From: CAYFHQ01 sp964342805
GTDB lineage: Bacteria; Bacillota; Clostridia; Peptostreptococcales; Acidaminobacteraceae
Direction of reading: 5' to 3'
DNA: 64,000 nt
Assembly (NCBI GenBank): GCA_964342805.1
Contig: CAYFHQ010000001.1
Coordinates: 1-64,000 of the forward strand
Below, in pieces: positions 50,981 through 60,398 of the stretch. The position numbers and the translations under genes were made by a program. Positions within the stretch are counted from its first letter, which is position 1. Every line of letters begins with the position of its first letter. Below the pieces are notes generated by a model, which was given only the letters and a program-made list of their open reading frames with translations, was not told where the DNA came from and did not search any database.

Positions 50981-51457
50981 ATGCAACCAATCCTATTCCT
51001 AACCTACACAGCCACATTCATCAGCATAGCCATCGCCCTAACAGCCCTATTTGCCGAGGACAAGGGCAACTACAAACGCCCCCTACTCATCTGTGGCCTG
51101 GTCCTATTTATCGCTTGGGGTTATATCCTGATCCCTTTACATGGACCTAGAATGTTCATGGGCACCACAAAGGTCTACGAAAGTGTGGCCTATGGTGATC
51201 CTGTTGAGTTGTCACAGGACCAGTCAAAGGCCTTGGTTGCTTTGATGGCTGACACCAAAATGTATAGGGTTGGCCATATCCCAAGTGTGTCCAGGGACAG
51301 TGTGGTGGAGTTGAGTTTTTTCAACAAACACTATTCGATCATCAATATTTATCTAAGTCAGGAAAACGACCGCTACTGGCATATCAACTATGATGGCAAC
51401 CAGTACCGAATAAAAAACGGGCAAGCCTATTTGGACTTACTTGGACATGACGACTAA
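50981..51457 (+). CDS. Hypothetical membrane protein, 158 residues
   Basis: Not recognised. Two membrane helices at about residues 4-24 and 34-52 precede an extracytoplasmic or cytoplasmic domain of about 100 residues with YRVGHIPSVSRDSVVELSFF and NQYRIKNGQAYLDLL. The start is the ATG after GAGGTAACCCA; a TTG lies six codons earlier. Its base composition is back to that of the rest of the window, so it is outside the AT-rich island. Confidence 0.75.
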   Translation: MQPILFLTYTATFISIAIALTALFAEDKGNYKRPLLICGLVLFIAWGYILIPLHGPRMFMGTTKVYESVAYGDPVELSQDQSKALVALMADTKMYRVGHIPSVSRDSVVELSFFNKHYSIINIYLSQENDRYWHINYDGNQYRIKNGQAYLDLLGHDD

Positions 51458-51475
51458 AGTGCATAGAACGTTGAA

Positions 51476-51507
51476 AACGCTGAGATCATTTGTTCTCAGC
51501 GTTTTTT
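51476..51507 (+). terminator. Terminator after the 158-residue membrane protein
   Basis: AACGCTGAG/CTCAGCGTT stem, 10-base loop, run of six T. Confidence 0.88.
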
Positions 51508-51617
51508 AATACTTGTTACACTTTCGTTAAAGGTACATTATTACCTATCCACATTTTACAGAATATGCTATTGTAGTAAAGGTTTATACATACTCTAACT
51601 ATTACGAGGAAATGCAT

Positions 51618-52181
51618 ATGCGCATAAAACAATTTCAAAAACGAGTCATGGCTGTTTTGGCTGTGCTGATTTTAGCCGTCCTCATTTGGGAGAACCTGTC
51701 CTATAGCCGGGGAGACGCCCAGGGGGCCGTTGAGGCCTACTGCCTGGAAAAAGGCTATGACATCACCACCCTAGACTTTGACGACCAAGGTTACATAGAC
51801 ATTGCTGAACTCTTGTCTTCCCGTGATGAACGATGGGCGGTGACCACCCAAACGCCCAAGAACCTGTATGAGAAGACCTTTTATCGGTATACCTTCAGCG
51901 GTAGGGGCTTTCACACGGACACAGAAGACTACCAGACCAACTATAACCAGAATAAAGGTGTTCACCACAGTGGCCTGTCCCATGGTTATTTTGTTGTGGT
52001 AGACAACCAGGTCATAGGAGGTTGGGCTTATCCAACAGTGGCCTATGATTCCCACCAAGACATGATTTTCGGTGGAGGCTACTCCTTCGTCAACGACGGC
52101 CTTGGGGAGTGGGAGGACTTTGACATCTACCATGACAAGTGGAACCAGGAGCTGGACCAGATCATCAAAGAAAACTTATAG
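51618..52181 (+). CDS. Hypothetical signal-anchored protein, 187 residues
   Basis: Not recognised. A membrane helix at about residues 11-26 (VMAVLAVLILAVLIW) is followed by a soluble domain exposed outside the cell: repeated aromatic strands such as TFYRYTFSGRGFHTD, HGYFVVVDNQVIGGWAYP and IFGGGYSFVNDGLGEW. The second methionine of the frame is taken as start because the first lies too close to GAGG. The N-terminal half has an architecture like small lipoprotein-adjacent DUFs but I cannot name a family. Closed by its own terminator. Confidence 0.72.
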   Translation: MRIKQFQKRVMAVLAVLILAVLIWENLSYSRGDAQGAVEAYCLEKGYDITTLDFDDQGYIDIAELLSSRDERWAVTTQTPKNLYEKTFYRYTFSGRGFHTDTEDYQTNYNQNKGVHHSGLSHGYFVVVDNQVIGGWAYPTVAYDSHQDMIFGGGYSFVNDGLGEWEDFDIYHDKWNQELDQIIKENL

Positions 52182-52192
52182 ACTTCAAGCGA

Positions 52193-52230
52193 AAAGGGAT
52201 TGCCCGTGTCTAATGGTCAATCCCTTTTTT
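52193..52230 (+). terminator. Terminator after the 187-residue protein
   Basis: AAAGGGATTG/CAATCCCTTT stem with a 15-base loop and a run of six T. Confidence 0.88.
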
Positions 52231-52248
52231 CATTCTCTACATTCTCTA

Positions 52249-52479
52249 CTATGCTGCATTCCCTTTATTGGCCTTCTTCAGTTCCTTATAAATCCGGTCT
52301 AACTTTTCCCCTAGATAAATGACCCCACCTATAAAAATGGCTGAAGCAATGCTCACTGCAAAGGCACCAGAATAAGAGGACACACCTCCGAACATGGATT
52401 CTTCTAAACCAATAATGACCCAAATCATAAAGATGGGCATGGCCACCAGGAAGAGTTGTACTTTCACGTCTTTTAACAT
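52249..52479 (-). CDS. Small membrane protein, 76 residues
   Basis: Not recognised. Two hydrophobic helices (about 9-26 and 38-56, FLVAMPIFMIWVIIG and FAVSIASAIFIGGVIYLG) and a basic C-terminal tail LDRIYKELKKANKGN. The start is the inner ATG preceded by AAGGAGG, 41 codons inside the longest frame. It lies 95 bases after the AraC gene on the same strand and may share its transcript. Confidence 0.75.
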   Translation of the reverse strand: MLKDVKVQLFLVAMPIFMIWVIIGLEESMFGGVSSYSGAFAVSIASAIFIGGVIYLGEKLDRIYKELKKANKGNAA

Positions 52480-52573
52480 GGGAACCTCCTTCACTCTACA
52501 AGAGTATATCAGGATTTCCAAATATCGGAGGCTATTGGCTTGCACTGACAATAACTTGCCACATTGGCCTGGG

Positions 52574-53449
52574 CTACACGGATACCTTTTGACTCTCCAC
52601 AAAGGCCGACGGGGTCATGCCCCCATGCTTACGGAAGAACTTGGTCATATTTGTTTGTTCAGAAAAGCCCAGTTCTTCAGCGATTTCAGCCATGGTCAAC
52701 TCGCCTGTAGACAAGTACCGCTTGATCTCTAGGACAAGCCGATTAATGATAAAGTCCTTAGCAGACTGGTCCACCGCTTGCCTGGTATGTTGGTTGATGG
52801 TCTTGGTCGTCACATGGAGCAGGTCTGCATAGTCTTTTACAGCCCGCTTGCTTTTATAGTGCTTCTCTACTAGGTCCATAAATTGAATAAAAAGTTGGTG
52901 GCCAAAGGCATCCTTCAAATGAACCGTCTGGCTCCGTTGGTGTTGGATGTGGAGCATAATGGTGCGGAAGTGGGCGTGTAAAAGAGTCGGCAAGGCCGCA
53001 TCTTCTGCTTGGTTTGCCAGTTGGAAGAGGATATGGAAGAGTTGTCGGGTAAGGCTCCCCTCCTCGGCTGACAGGTTAACAATGGGTGATCGGTATTGGT
53101 TGAGGAAGGGGTCGATGATATCGGCAGCATGGACCATGTCCTTGGTGTAGAGGAAGGTGTCGGTGAAGTGGATGATATAGCCCTCCATGGAGTCATTGAG
53201 CATGTAGCGGTGGACCCGGTGGCGGTTGATCAAGGCGATTTGACCAGCTTGTAAAGGAAAGACTTCAAAATCAATTTCATGGTGGCCAGACCCCTTGGTA
53301 ATGTAGATCAAGGAATAGAAGTTGACCCGGTAGTGCTTGCGGGCGATGGCCATTTTATGGGGTTGATTAAAGTCCGACAGGGTGGTGATCTCAAACCCTT
53401 GGATAGACCTGCCACTGGGCTTAAAGCCGATTCGTTTAATGGGTACCAT
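52574..53449 (-). CDS. AraC family transcriptional regulator
   Basis: 291 residues: an N-terminal cupin-like ligand domain (about 20-110, with FPLQAGQIALINRHRVHRY) and two C-terminal helix-turn-helix motifs (about 190-285). The second shows AEIAEELGFSEQTNMTKFFRKHGGMTPSAF, quoted by its parts AEIAEELGFSEQTN and GGMTPSAF. Probably a sugar or small-molecule responsive activator. Neighbours are the small membrane protein and the LysM-SnoaL gene; which one it controls is unknown. The site GAGGAGG precedes the ATG. Confidence 0.92.
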   Translation of the reverse strand: MVPIKRIGFKPSGRSIQGFEITTLSDFNQPHKMAIARKHYRVNFYSLIYITKGSGHHEIDFEVFPLQAGQIALINRHRVHRYMLNDSMEGYIIHFTDTFLYTKDMVHAADIIDPFLNQYRSPIVNLSAEEGSLTRQLFHILFQLANQAEDAALPTLLHAHFRTIMLHIQHQRSQTVHLKDAFGHQLFIQFMDLVEKHYKSKRAVKDYADLLHVTTKTINQHTRQAVDQSAKDFIINRLVLEIKRYLSTGELTMAEIAEELGFSEQTNMTKFFRKHGGMTPSAFVESQKVSV

Positions 53450-53489
53450 GCTTGCCTCCTCACCTCTTTGTTTCTAGTATACCCAATGG

Positions 53490-53536
53490 AGAAAAGGACT
53501 GCTATCCCCACTGGTAGGTGAAGACGGGCAGTCCTT
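53490..53536 (-). terminator. Terminator after the LysM-SnoaL gene
   Basis: AAGGACTGC/GCAGTCCTT stem with a 25-base loop, then TTTTC on the minus strand. Confidence 0.7.
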
Positions 53537-53579
53537 GGTTATCTTGTTATGAATTGTTAGCTATGGGCAGGTGCTTTAA

Positions 53580-54563
53580 CTAGAACTTGCCGTTGTCGTT
53601 CTTCCACTGGTCTTTGGCAGGGATTTCTTCAATGACGTCCCAGTGTTCAGCAATCTTGCCGTTTTCTACCCTAAAGAGGTCGTAGAAGGCCACGTGCTTG
53701 CCTGCGAAGTCTCCCTCAGACATGACGAGAACAAAGTTCCCCTCTCCCAGTACCCGGTGAACCTTGGTATAAGTCATGGTTAGGCTCTGCTTGGCCATGG
53801 CTTCTAGGGCAGCCCCTAGGCCGGATAGGCCGTCTGCTATCCCTGTGTTGTGCTGGAGGTAGCTGTCGCCGTCAAAGTAGGAAGCCAGTTTTTCCATACG
53901 GCCATTTACCAAAATGTCGTCAACAAAATTAGCAACCAGGTCTTTGTTTTCTTCCGTCTTGTCCAGGTCAGTGGAAGCCGTAGGGCCGTCCAGTTCCGTA
54001 CGGCCACTTGGGTTGGCTTGTTCAGCCTTTACCGTCAGGTTGTCCCAGTGTTCTACAATGAGGCCGTCCTCAAAACGGAATACGTCAAAGCCGACTTTTG
54101 GGACAAAGAAGTTGTAGTCTGTGTGGGTAAACACATAGTCTCCGTCTGCAAAGGCACGGACAGTGTTGACCTTGGCTGTGCCCTCTGGAATCATGGACAG
54201 TAGTTCTCCGAATCCAGCTAGGCCGTCTGCTGCGCCCAGGTTGTGCTGGATGTACTTGTTGGGGTTGATGTAGGCTACTGGTGCAGTGTCACCTGTTTCG
54301 ATACTCTTGAGTAGGGCTACAACCTTGTCTTTGTTGGTCATGTCTTCATCTCCTTTAATGGTCAGGACTTCCCCAGGGAAAATAAGGTTTGGGTTGTCCA
54401 TTTGGTTGTCTTTTGCGATTTGTTGCCATGTGGTGTCATGGGCCAGGGCAATCTTCCAAAGAACGTCACCGGATTTTACCGTGTAGTCAGTGGTAGCAAA
54501 GCCCAGGCTTGTCATGATGAAAACGAGCACCAGGGTCATGGTCATCATCAGTTTCTTTTTCAT
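53580..54563 (-). CDS. Exported LysM protein with two SnoaL-like domains
   Basis: 327 residues: signal peptide (about 1-24), a LysM peptidoglycan-binding domain (about 27-70, YTVKSGDVLWKIALAHDTTW), then two SnoaL/NTF2-like domains. The two repeat each other: INPNKYIQHNLGAADGLAGF and DGDSYLQHNTGIADGLSGL, and FDVFRFEDGLIVEHWDNL and YDLFRVENGKIAEHWDVI. A cell-wall-bound SnoaL pair is unusual, since SnoaL proteins are normally single cytosolic polyketide cyclases or isomerase-like. No substrate can be named. The start is the second ATG, 7 bases after AGGAG. Confidence 0.85.
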   Translation of the reverse strand: MKKKLMMTMTLVLVFIMTSLGFATTDYTVKSGDVLWKIALAHDTTWQQIAKDNQMDNPNLIFPGEVLTIKGDEDMTNKDKVVALLKSIETGDTAPVAYINPNKYIQHNLGAADGLAGFGELLSMIPEGTAKVNTVRAFADGDYVFTHTDYNFFVPKVGFDVFRFEDGLIVEHWDNLTVKAEQANPSGRTELDGPTASTDLDKTEENKDLVANFVDDILVNGRMEKLASYFDGDSYLQHNTGIADGLSGLGAALEAMAKQSLTMTYTKVHRVLGEGNFVLVMSEGDFAGKHVAFYDLFRVENGKIAEHWDVIEEIPAKDQWKNDNGKF

Positions 54564-54569
54564 GGTCAT

Positions 54570-54874
54570 TCTCCTTAAAAGGCATTAGTCTTTGTATTTT
54601 CAGCGGCCGGCGCTGTGTTTTATGGTTACATGTTATCGGAGAAGACTGGAGATAGACAGGTTAAAAGACAAGGGAAATTGGTTAAAATGAAACCCAATAA
54701 AAAAGCACATGTCTCCGACCAGGCCCGGTCAGGGATCATGTGCTTTCGGTTATTTGGGCAGTTTATATATACGCCTCACTTACCTTATGACACCAGTATA
54801 AGGGGGCGCTTCACTTCGTTTCTCAAAGTTAATCATGGTTACGATCAACCTTACAAGTTCTTGTCCCCCATGCA
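54570..54874 (-). terminator. Intergenic region with terminator of the AEC transporter gene
   Basis: The 305-base gap holds a strong hairpin AAAGCACATG/CATGTGCTTT (54702-54745) with an inner GACC/GGTC pair and a run of T on the minus strand, about 130 bases after the transporter stop. A plus-strand frame at 54615-54878 is probably chance. The LysM leader occupies the left part; I found no clear promoter. Confidence 0.7.
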
Positions 54875-55816
54875 CTAGCCCACCATAATCAGCAGGTAGG
54901 GAATATACAAAATCAGGGACATAAATATGCTTAAGACCACCAAGTTGTTGGTCACCTCGGCCTGGACCCGGCCTGCATACTGCTCTGCAAATATAGGCAG
55001 GGAGAAAGGTGGTGAGGTGATCAAGAAGGTGTAGTAGGCATGGTTAAAGAGGTCGCTTGGGGGTGCAATGAGGTCAATGACTAGGAACTTCATGGCATAA
55101 CCAATGACTAAAATAATCACATAACGGATGGCCAGGTACTGGAGGCTCTTGCCCAGGTGGTCCGGGTTGATCTTGAGGGTAAAGCCAATGATAAAGAGGA
55201 TCAAAGGTGTTGCTAGGCCTGCCAGATAGACCAAAGACTGGTCAATGGCCCCCAGTAAGGGATAGGCCTCAACCCAGCTGGCAAATCCAATGATGTTGAA
55301 GACAATACCCAGAAGGACGGACAAGACCAGGGGGGACCGGAAAATAGCCAAGACGTCCCGGAGGCCAACCGATTCTCCGCCAAACCGCATCTTCATCATG
55401 TTGTAAAAGGCAATCCATATGAATAACTCGTGTCCCATACCCAAAATGGATATGACCGACAGGTTTTCTGCCCCAAAGACCGTGGCAAACAGCGGTATGC
55501 TCAGGAGGCCAAAGGAAAAGGCAGTGGTGGTATAGGGCAGGAAGGGGTCGTCCTTGATAAAGAGCTTGTGGACCAGCCAGCCGCCTCCATAGAAGAGGAA
55601 GAGCATGACAATGACGGCCACCGTAATGTAAAACTGGTCTGCCCCCAGTTCCATATAAACAAAGGTCCTGAACAATATGGCTGGCAGGGACACATTAATG
55701 ACCAGCTTTTTTATGTCTGCCAATGACGACGGTTGGATATACTCTGTTCGTTTCAGGATGACGCCACCCAAAATCAATAGCAATAAGGGGAGGACTTTTG
55801 AAAGTACTGCGATCAT
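54875..55816 (-). CDS. AEC family transporter (auxin efflux carrier-type permease)
   Basis: 313 residues with about ten membrane helices in two inverted halves. The opening VLPLLLLILGGVILKR, the NVSLPAILFRTF segment with its conserved Pro and the later SLPIFAEQYAG helix break are typical of the AEC family, which in bacteria exports or imports small organic anions such as malate. The substrate is unknown. It begins 10 bases after the MazG-like stop with GAGGTGG, so the two are co-expressed. Confidence 0.9.
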   Translation of the reverse strand: MIAVLSKVLPLLLLILGGVILKRTEYIQPSSLADIKKLVINVSLPAILFRTFVYMELGADQFYITVAVIVMLFLFYGGGWLVHKLFIKDDPFLPYTTTAFSFGLLSIPLFATVFGAENLSVISILGMGHELFIWIAFYNMMKMRFGGESVGLRDVLAIFRSPLVLSVLLGIVFNIIGFASWVEAYPLLGAIDQSLVYLAGLATPLILFIIGFTLKINPDHLGKSLQYLAIRYVIILVIGYAMKFLVIDLIAPPSDLFNHAYYTFLITSPPFSLPIFAEQYAGRVQAEVTNNLVVLSIFMSLILYIPYLLIMVG

Positions 55817-55825
55817 GGTCCACCT

Positions 55826-56149
55826 CTACTTTTCGATAATCACGTGTTCTAGGATAATGCCTTCTTCAAAACCACCCCGCTTGGACCGTTTGTCTTTCTG
55901 GATGGTGGCGATGGTAGCCGGGTCAAAGCCATGGTATTTGACCAGGGCGTCAATGACTTCCAGGATGTCTGCAATTTCTTCTTCACAGGGGTTGGCCACG
56001 AACTCCCTGACCTCTTCCTGGAGTTTGCAGGTCAGCTTGTCCTTGTATTCCAGCTGGTCGGCCTTGTGGCACTTGTGGGTATTGTGGTCGGATTCAATGA
56101 CTGCTGGAATTTTGTCTCTGACCAGCTTGTTATAGGTGATTTTTGGCAT
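55826..56149 (-). CDS. MazG-like nucleotide pyrophosphohydrolase
   Basis: 107 residues of the all-alpha NTP pyrophosphohydrolase type. The opening YNKLVRDKIPAVIES is the family hallmark of this small house-cleaning group, and the metal-binding pattern EEVREF followed by EEEIADILEVIDAL supplies the acidic residues. It hydrolyses aberrant or phosphoribosyl nucleotides to monophosphates; the exact nucleotide is unknown. A good AGGAGA site sets the start. It leads a two-gene unit with the AEC transporter. Confidence 0.88.
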   Translation of the reverse strand: MPKITYNKLVRDKIPAVIESDHNTHKCHKADQLEYKDKLTCKLQEEVREFVANPCEEEIADILEVIDALVKYHGFDPATIATIQKDKRSKRGGFEEGIILEHVIIEK

Positions 56150-56232
56150 GGGTGTTCTCCTATCTGAAGGGCCTGACTGGGCCCTGGGACTCGTCGTCTC
56201 TTACATACCCTAACATTGTACCATTGAATAGG

Positions 56233-56270
56233 CAAAACAACACCCCATCGACCGTCTCGATGGGGTGTTG
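56233..56270 (-). terminator. Terminator of the hydroxyproline operon
   Basis: A perfect 14-base stem CAACACCCCATCGA/TCGATGGGGTGTTG with a 5-base loop, followed on the minus strand by TTTTG, after the P5C dehydrogenase stop. Confidence 0.85.
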
Positions 56271-56325
56271 CTGTTTCGGGATATTGCGTCTACTCAAGGC
56301 TAGGAGACACTGGGGAGTGTGTTCC

Positions 56326-58000
56326 CTAGAGTTGTATGCATTCTAGATCATAGGCCCCATGCTTTTTGCCGTCACAGGAGGCCATATTGCCATAGGCATA
56401 GGCCGTTGGTGGACAGTGGTTTTCCTTTATGGTCCTCGGGGACACCCATCTGAGGAGGTTGAGCAGGCTGCCGGCCTTGTCATTGGTGCCAGAGGCCCGA
56501 GACCCGCCGAAGGGTTGCTGGCCCACAACGGCACCCGTGGGCTTGTCGTTGATATAGAAGTTGCCCGCCGCATGGCAGAGGCGCTGGGTCATGTACTGAA
56601 TCCGGTCCCGGTCACTGGAAAAAATGGCCCCAGTGAGGGCGTAGACGGTGGACGTGTCGCACAGGTCCAGGGTCTTGTCAAAGTCCTCCAGTTCATAAAC
56701 GTAGACAGTCAGGACAGGACCAAAGATTTCTTCTGTCATGGTCTTGAAGTCCGGGGTCTTAGCCAAAATAAGGGTGGGTTCCACAAAGTAGCCCTCTGAC
56801 TTGTCCCCATGGCCGCCACTGATAATGTCAGCGTTTGGCGACTGGTGGGCATGCTCGATATAGTCCATGATATTATCGTATGACTTGTCGTCAATAACCG
56901 CCCCCATGAAGTTTTCAAAGTGGTCAACGGGCCCCATTTTAATGGTTTCCATTTCTTTGACCAAGAGGGGTTCTAGTTCTTCCCATAGGGAGCTGGGCAC
57001 ATAGGCCCTGGAAGCGGCTGAACACTTTTGTCCCTGGAACTCAAAAGATCCCCGAATAAGGGCAGTGGTCAGGGCCTGGACGTCGGCAGTTTCGTCTGCA
57101 AAGACAAAGTCCTTACCCCCAGTTTCCCCCACCAGTCTAGGGTAGGACCGATAGGTTCCCACCCGGTCCCCCCACCTGCTTCCACAGGTGGTTAAATACC
57201 CCCGTGGACCCAGTGAAGTGGATACCTGCCAAATGAGTAGAGGACAGGGCTGTGTCCCCCACGACTGGGCCGTCTCCGGGAATGAAGTTAATGACACCCG
57301 GCGGAAGGCCAGCCTCCATGAGGACCTTCATCATGAAGTAGTTGGAATAAACTGCAGGGCCAGAAGGCTTCCAGAGGACCGCATTGCCCATCATGGCCGG
57401 GGCGGCAGCCAGGTTGCCCCCAATGGAGGTGAAGTTAAAGGGAGAAATCGCCAGGACAAAACCTTCTAGCCCCCGGTACTCTACCCGGTTCCATTCCACT
57501 TCAGTGGAGTCCGGTTGGATGTCATAGATCTGCTTCATATAGTCCACATTGAAGTTGAGGAAGTCGATCATTTCACAGGCGGCGTCAATTTCCGCCTGTT
57601 GGACAGTCTTGCTTTGGCCCAGCATGGTGGACCCATTAATGAGGGCCCGATACTTGCCCTGCAAGAGGACAGCCGCCTTTTTGAATATGGCAGCCCGTTG
57701 TTCCCAGGGCATGAGGCTCCAGGTCTTTCTCGCCTCCAGGGCCGCCTCTATGGCCTGGTTGACCTGGTCAGGTCCTGCCTTGTGGTACTTGGCTAAGACA
57801 TGGCCGTGGTTATGGGGCATGACGCAGGTCCCCATCCGGCCCGTTTTGACTTCCTTTCCCCCGATAATCAGGGGGATTTCCACTTCCTTGGCTGACAGGT
57901 CCGCCAGCATGGTTTTCAGTTCTGACCGTTCGCAGGACAGGGGGGCGTACCCCTTGACTGGCTCATTTTTCGGTGTCATTGCCTTGTAGTTGTAATTCAT
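56326..58000 (-). pseudogene. pruA: 1-pyrroline-5-carboxylate dehydrogenase with a frameshift in a G6 tract
   Basis: Oxidises P5C/glutamate semialdehyde to glutamate with NAD. The gene is split: the first frame runs from 58000 to IHFTGSTGVFNHLWKQVGG, the second resumes at DRVGTYRSYPRLVGETGGKDF. The join is a run of six C on the plus strand (57168-57173); with five the frame is intact, giving about 557 codons. The rest is clean: catalytic Glu in VGETGGKDF, Cys in FQGQKCSAASR, substrate loop ISPFNFTSIGGN. It follows the hydroxyproline dehydratase by 9 bases. The lesion may be a sequence error or a phase-variable tract. The symbol is a family name for the P5C dehydrogenase. Confidence 0.88.
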
Positions 58001-58009
58001 GGTCTCTTC

Positions 58010-60397
58010 CTATGCCTTTCCACCGAAACCCGATTGTTCGGTACGCTCTATGATCTCGTCTTGCAGGTTTTTGTTGAGGTTGTTGAAGTAGTCACTGTAG
58101 CCCGCCACCCGGACAATGAGGTTTTGATAAAGGTCAGGGTGCTGTTGGGCTTCCTTTAACTTGGCCACGTCAAACACATTGAACTGGATATGGTGGCCAT
58201 CCATGGCAAAGTAGGCCCGGATCAGACCCTTTAACTGGTTGAGACCTGCCTGTCCCTGGAGGAGGTCCGGTGACAAACGCTGGTTGAGGAGGGTCCCCCC
58301 AGTACGCAGGTGGTCCATCTTTCCCGCTGACTGGATCACAGCCGTGGGCCCGTGTTTGTCCACCCCTTGGACAGGGGAAATGCCCTCTGAAAGGGGCCGG
58401 TACTTCTTCCTGCCGTCTGGTGTTGCCCCAATGACCGACCCAAAATAAACATGGGAGGTGGTGGGCAACATTTGAATATGGTAGGTCCCGCCGGAAGCCG
58501 TGGGACGGCCGTCAACTGCAGTGAAAAAGGCTTCAAAGACCTGGACCATAATGTCGTCTGCCAGGTTGTCGTCATTCCCGTATTTGGGCGTCCGCATACG
58601 GAGCCGGGTCCGCTCCTTTTCATAGCCTTCAAAGTCTGCATGGATCATGGTTAGGACTTGGTCCATGTCCCAGGTTTGCTGGTCAAACACATGGGTCTTA
58701 ATGGCAGACAGGGAGTCCGTTATGGTCCCGATCCCCACCCCCTGGATATAACGGGTGTTGTAACGGGCACCCCCATTGTTGTAGTCCCTGGCACTTTGAA
58801 TACAGTCATCTGTCACGATGGACAAAAAGGGAGCTGGCATCTTCTTGGCATAAAGCTGCTCGATGACCTGGTTGCCCCTGATCTTAATGTCCACCACATG
58901 GTTGAGCTGGTCCTCAAAGGCCGCCATGAGGTCATGAAAGGACCCAAAGGCGGTAGGATCACCCGTGTCCTTGCCAATCCTCTTGCCGGTCAAGGGGTCT
59001 AGGCCCCTATGGAGGGTGAGTTCAAGGATCTTGACCAGGTTGAGGTAGCCCGTCAGGATAAAGGCCTCCTTGCCAAAACAACCCACTTCCACACAACCAC
59101 TTGTCCCCCCGGTTAAGGCGTCAGCTGGGGTTTTCCCGCATCGGACAAGTTCCTGTACTACGGCGTCGGCGTTGAAGACCGAGGGAAAACCCATGCCTTC
59201 CCGAATGACCTTGCCGGCCTCAATGAGGAAGTCGTCAGGGTTGACCCGACTGACCTGGATGTTGTTGCTGGGCTGGAGAATGCGCAGGTCCTCTATGACC
59301 TCCAGGAGGAGGTAGGAAACCGCATTGACCCCTGAGGTCCCGTCGGGCAGGAGGCCGCCAATATTGATATTGCAAAAGTCCGTGTAGGTCCCGCTTTCCT
59401 TGAGGGTGATCCCCACCTTGGGTGGTGCCGGCTGGTTGTTAAACTTGATAAAAAAACACTCTAAGAGTTCCTTGGCCCCCTCCCGGGTCAAGGTTCCCGC
59501 CTCTAGTTCCCTTTCATAAAAGGGATAGAGGTGGTGGTCCAGCTTGCCCGGACAAAAGGCGTCCCATGTGTTGAGTTCGTTGATCACGGTCAGGTGGACA
59601 AACCAGTACATCTGCAGGGCCTCGTGGAAGGTCCTGGGGGCCTGGGCAGGTACCTGGTCACAGACCTGGGCTACCTGGAGGAGGTCGGTCTTTTCTTGGG
59701 GATCGTCTGTCGTCTCCGCCCGGTCCCTGGCCGCTTGTCCATACCGCCTACCAAAGGTCATGATGGCGTCACAACAGATGGCCATGGCCTTGAGCTGCTC
59801 CCGCTTGCCATAGGCCTCCGGGTCGGTCAGGTCGTCAAGGCGGTCCATCTGGGCCTCTATGTCCGCCTTCCACTGGACAAACCCCTTCTTGTAGAGCTTG
59901 TCGTCCCCCACCGCATGGCCGGGCGCCCTTTGCTCCATGAACTCCGTAAAAACGCCCGCCTCATAGAGGGCCTTCCATTCCGGTGTCATGAGGCCAACCA
60001 CATGGTCCCGAATGGACTTGCCCGCCCACTGGGGAATGATCTCCTCCTCCTGGATGGTCCTGGAGGCCGGGTCCACCTTGAAACTGATCTTGGCCCTCCC
60101 GTCCATAATGTCCAGGTCCTCCAGGGTGTGGCAGCAGAGCTCTGGATAGGTGGGCGTCTCACAGGGACTGGGTCCCCTCTCCCCAACAATCAACTCTCCC
60201 CTGCCAATATGGAGGGCCTTGTGGGTCAAAATATGTTCCAGGGTCCTGGCCCTCAGCACAGGGATAGACACCCTGCCTTCATAAGCTTCATAGGCCTCAG
60301 TGACCAGCCGTGCCCGTTCCATGGAAATCCGCGGAATGGCCTCCACACTCTCCTGACGAAGCCGCCGTACCCGTTCATTCATGCCATATTGGCCCAT
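58010..60397 (-). CDS. hypD: trans-4-hydroxy-L-proline dehydratase (glycyl radical enzyme)
   Basis: Removes water from trans-4-hydroxy-L-proline to give 1-pyrroline-5-carboxylate, using a glycyl radical formed by the upstream activase. 795 residues from the ATG after GGGAGG. Glycyl radical motif RVAGYSDYF with Gly766; thiyl Cys435 and Glu437 in TSGCVEVG; His161 in APGHAVG; Asp279 in TWDAF; Ser335, Asp340 and Phe341 in ESGTYTDF; Tyr451. These sit one residue off the numbering recalled for the Clostridioides difficile enzyme (434, 436, 160, 278, 334, 339, 340, 450, Gly765). Adjacent P5C dehydrogenase supports the product. Do not confuse with the hydrogenase-maturation gene of the same symbol. 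Confidence 0.92.
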   Translation of the reverse strand: MGQYGMNERVRRLRQESVEAIPRISMERARLVTEAYEAYEGRVSIPVLRARTLEHILTHKALHIGRGELIVGERGPSPCETPTYPELCCHTLEDLDIMDGRAKISFKVDPASRTIQEEEIIPQWAGKSIRDHVVGLMTPEWKALYEAGVFTEFMEQRAPGHAVGDDKLYKKGFVQWKADIEAQMDRLDDLTDPEAYGKREQLKAMAICCDAIMTFGRRYGQAARDRAETTDDPQEKTDLLQVAQVCDQVPAQAPRTFHEALQMYWFVHLTVINELNTWDAFCPGKLDHHLYPFYERELEAGTLTREGAKELLECFFIKFNNQPAPPKVGITLKESGTYTDFCNINIGGLLPDGTSGVNAVSYLLLEVIEDLRILQPSNNIQVSRVNPDDFLIEAGKVIREGMGFPSVFNADAVVQELVRCGKTPADALTGGTSGCVEVGCFGKEAFILTGYLNLVKILELTLHRGLDPLTGKRIGKDTGDPTAFGSFHDLMAAFEDQLNHVVDIKIRGNQVIEQLYAKKMPAPFLSIVTDDCIQSARDYNNGGARYNTRYIQGVGIGTITDSLSAIKTHVFDQQTWDMDQVLTMIHADFEGYEKERTRLRMRTPKYGNDDNLADDIMVQVFEAFFTAVDGRPTASGGTYHIQMLPTTSHVYFGSVIGATPDGRKKYRPLSEGISPVQGVDKHGPTAVIQSAGKMDHLRTGGTLLNQRLSPDLLQGQAGLNQLKGLIRAYFAMDGHHIQFNVFDVAKLKEAQQHPDLYQNLIVRVAGYSDYFNNLNKNLQDEIIERTEQSGFGGKA

Positions 60398-60398
60398 C

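Noticed and set aside
54615..54878. 87-residue plus-strand frame between the LysM and AEC genes
   Set aside because: No ribosome site, and it overlaps the terminator hairpin of the AEC gene.
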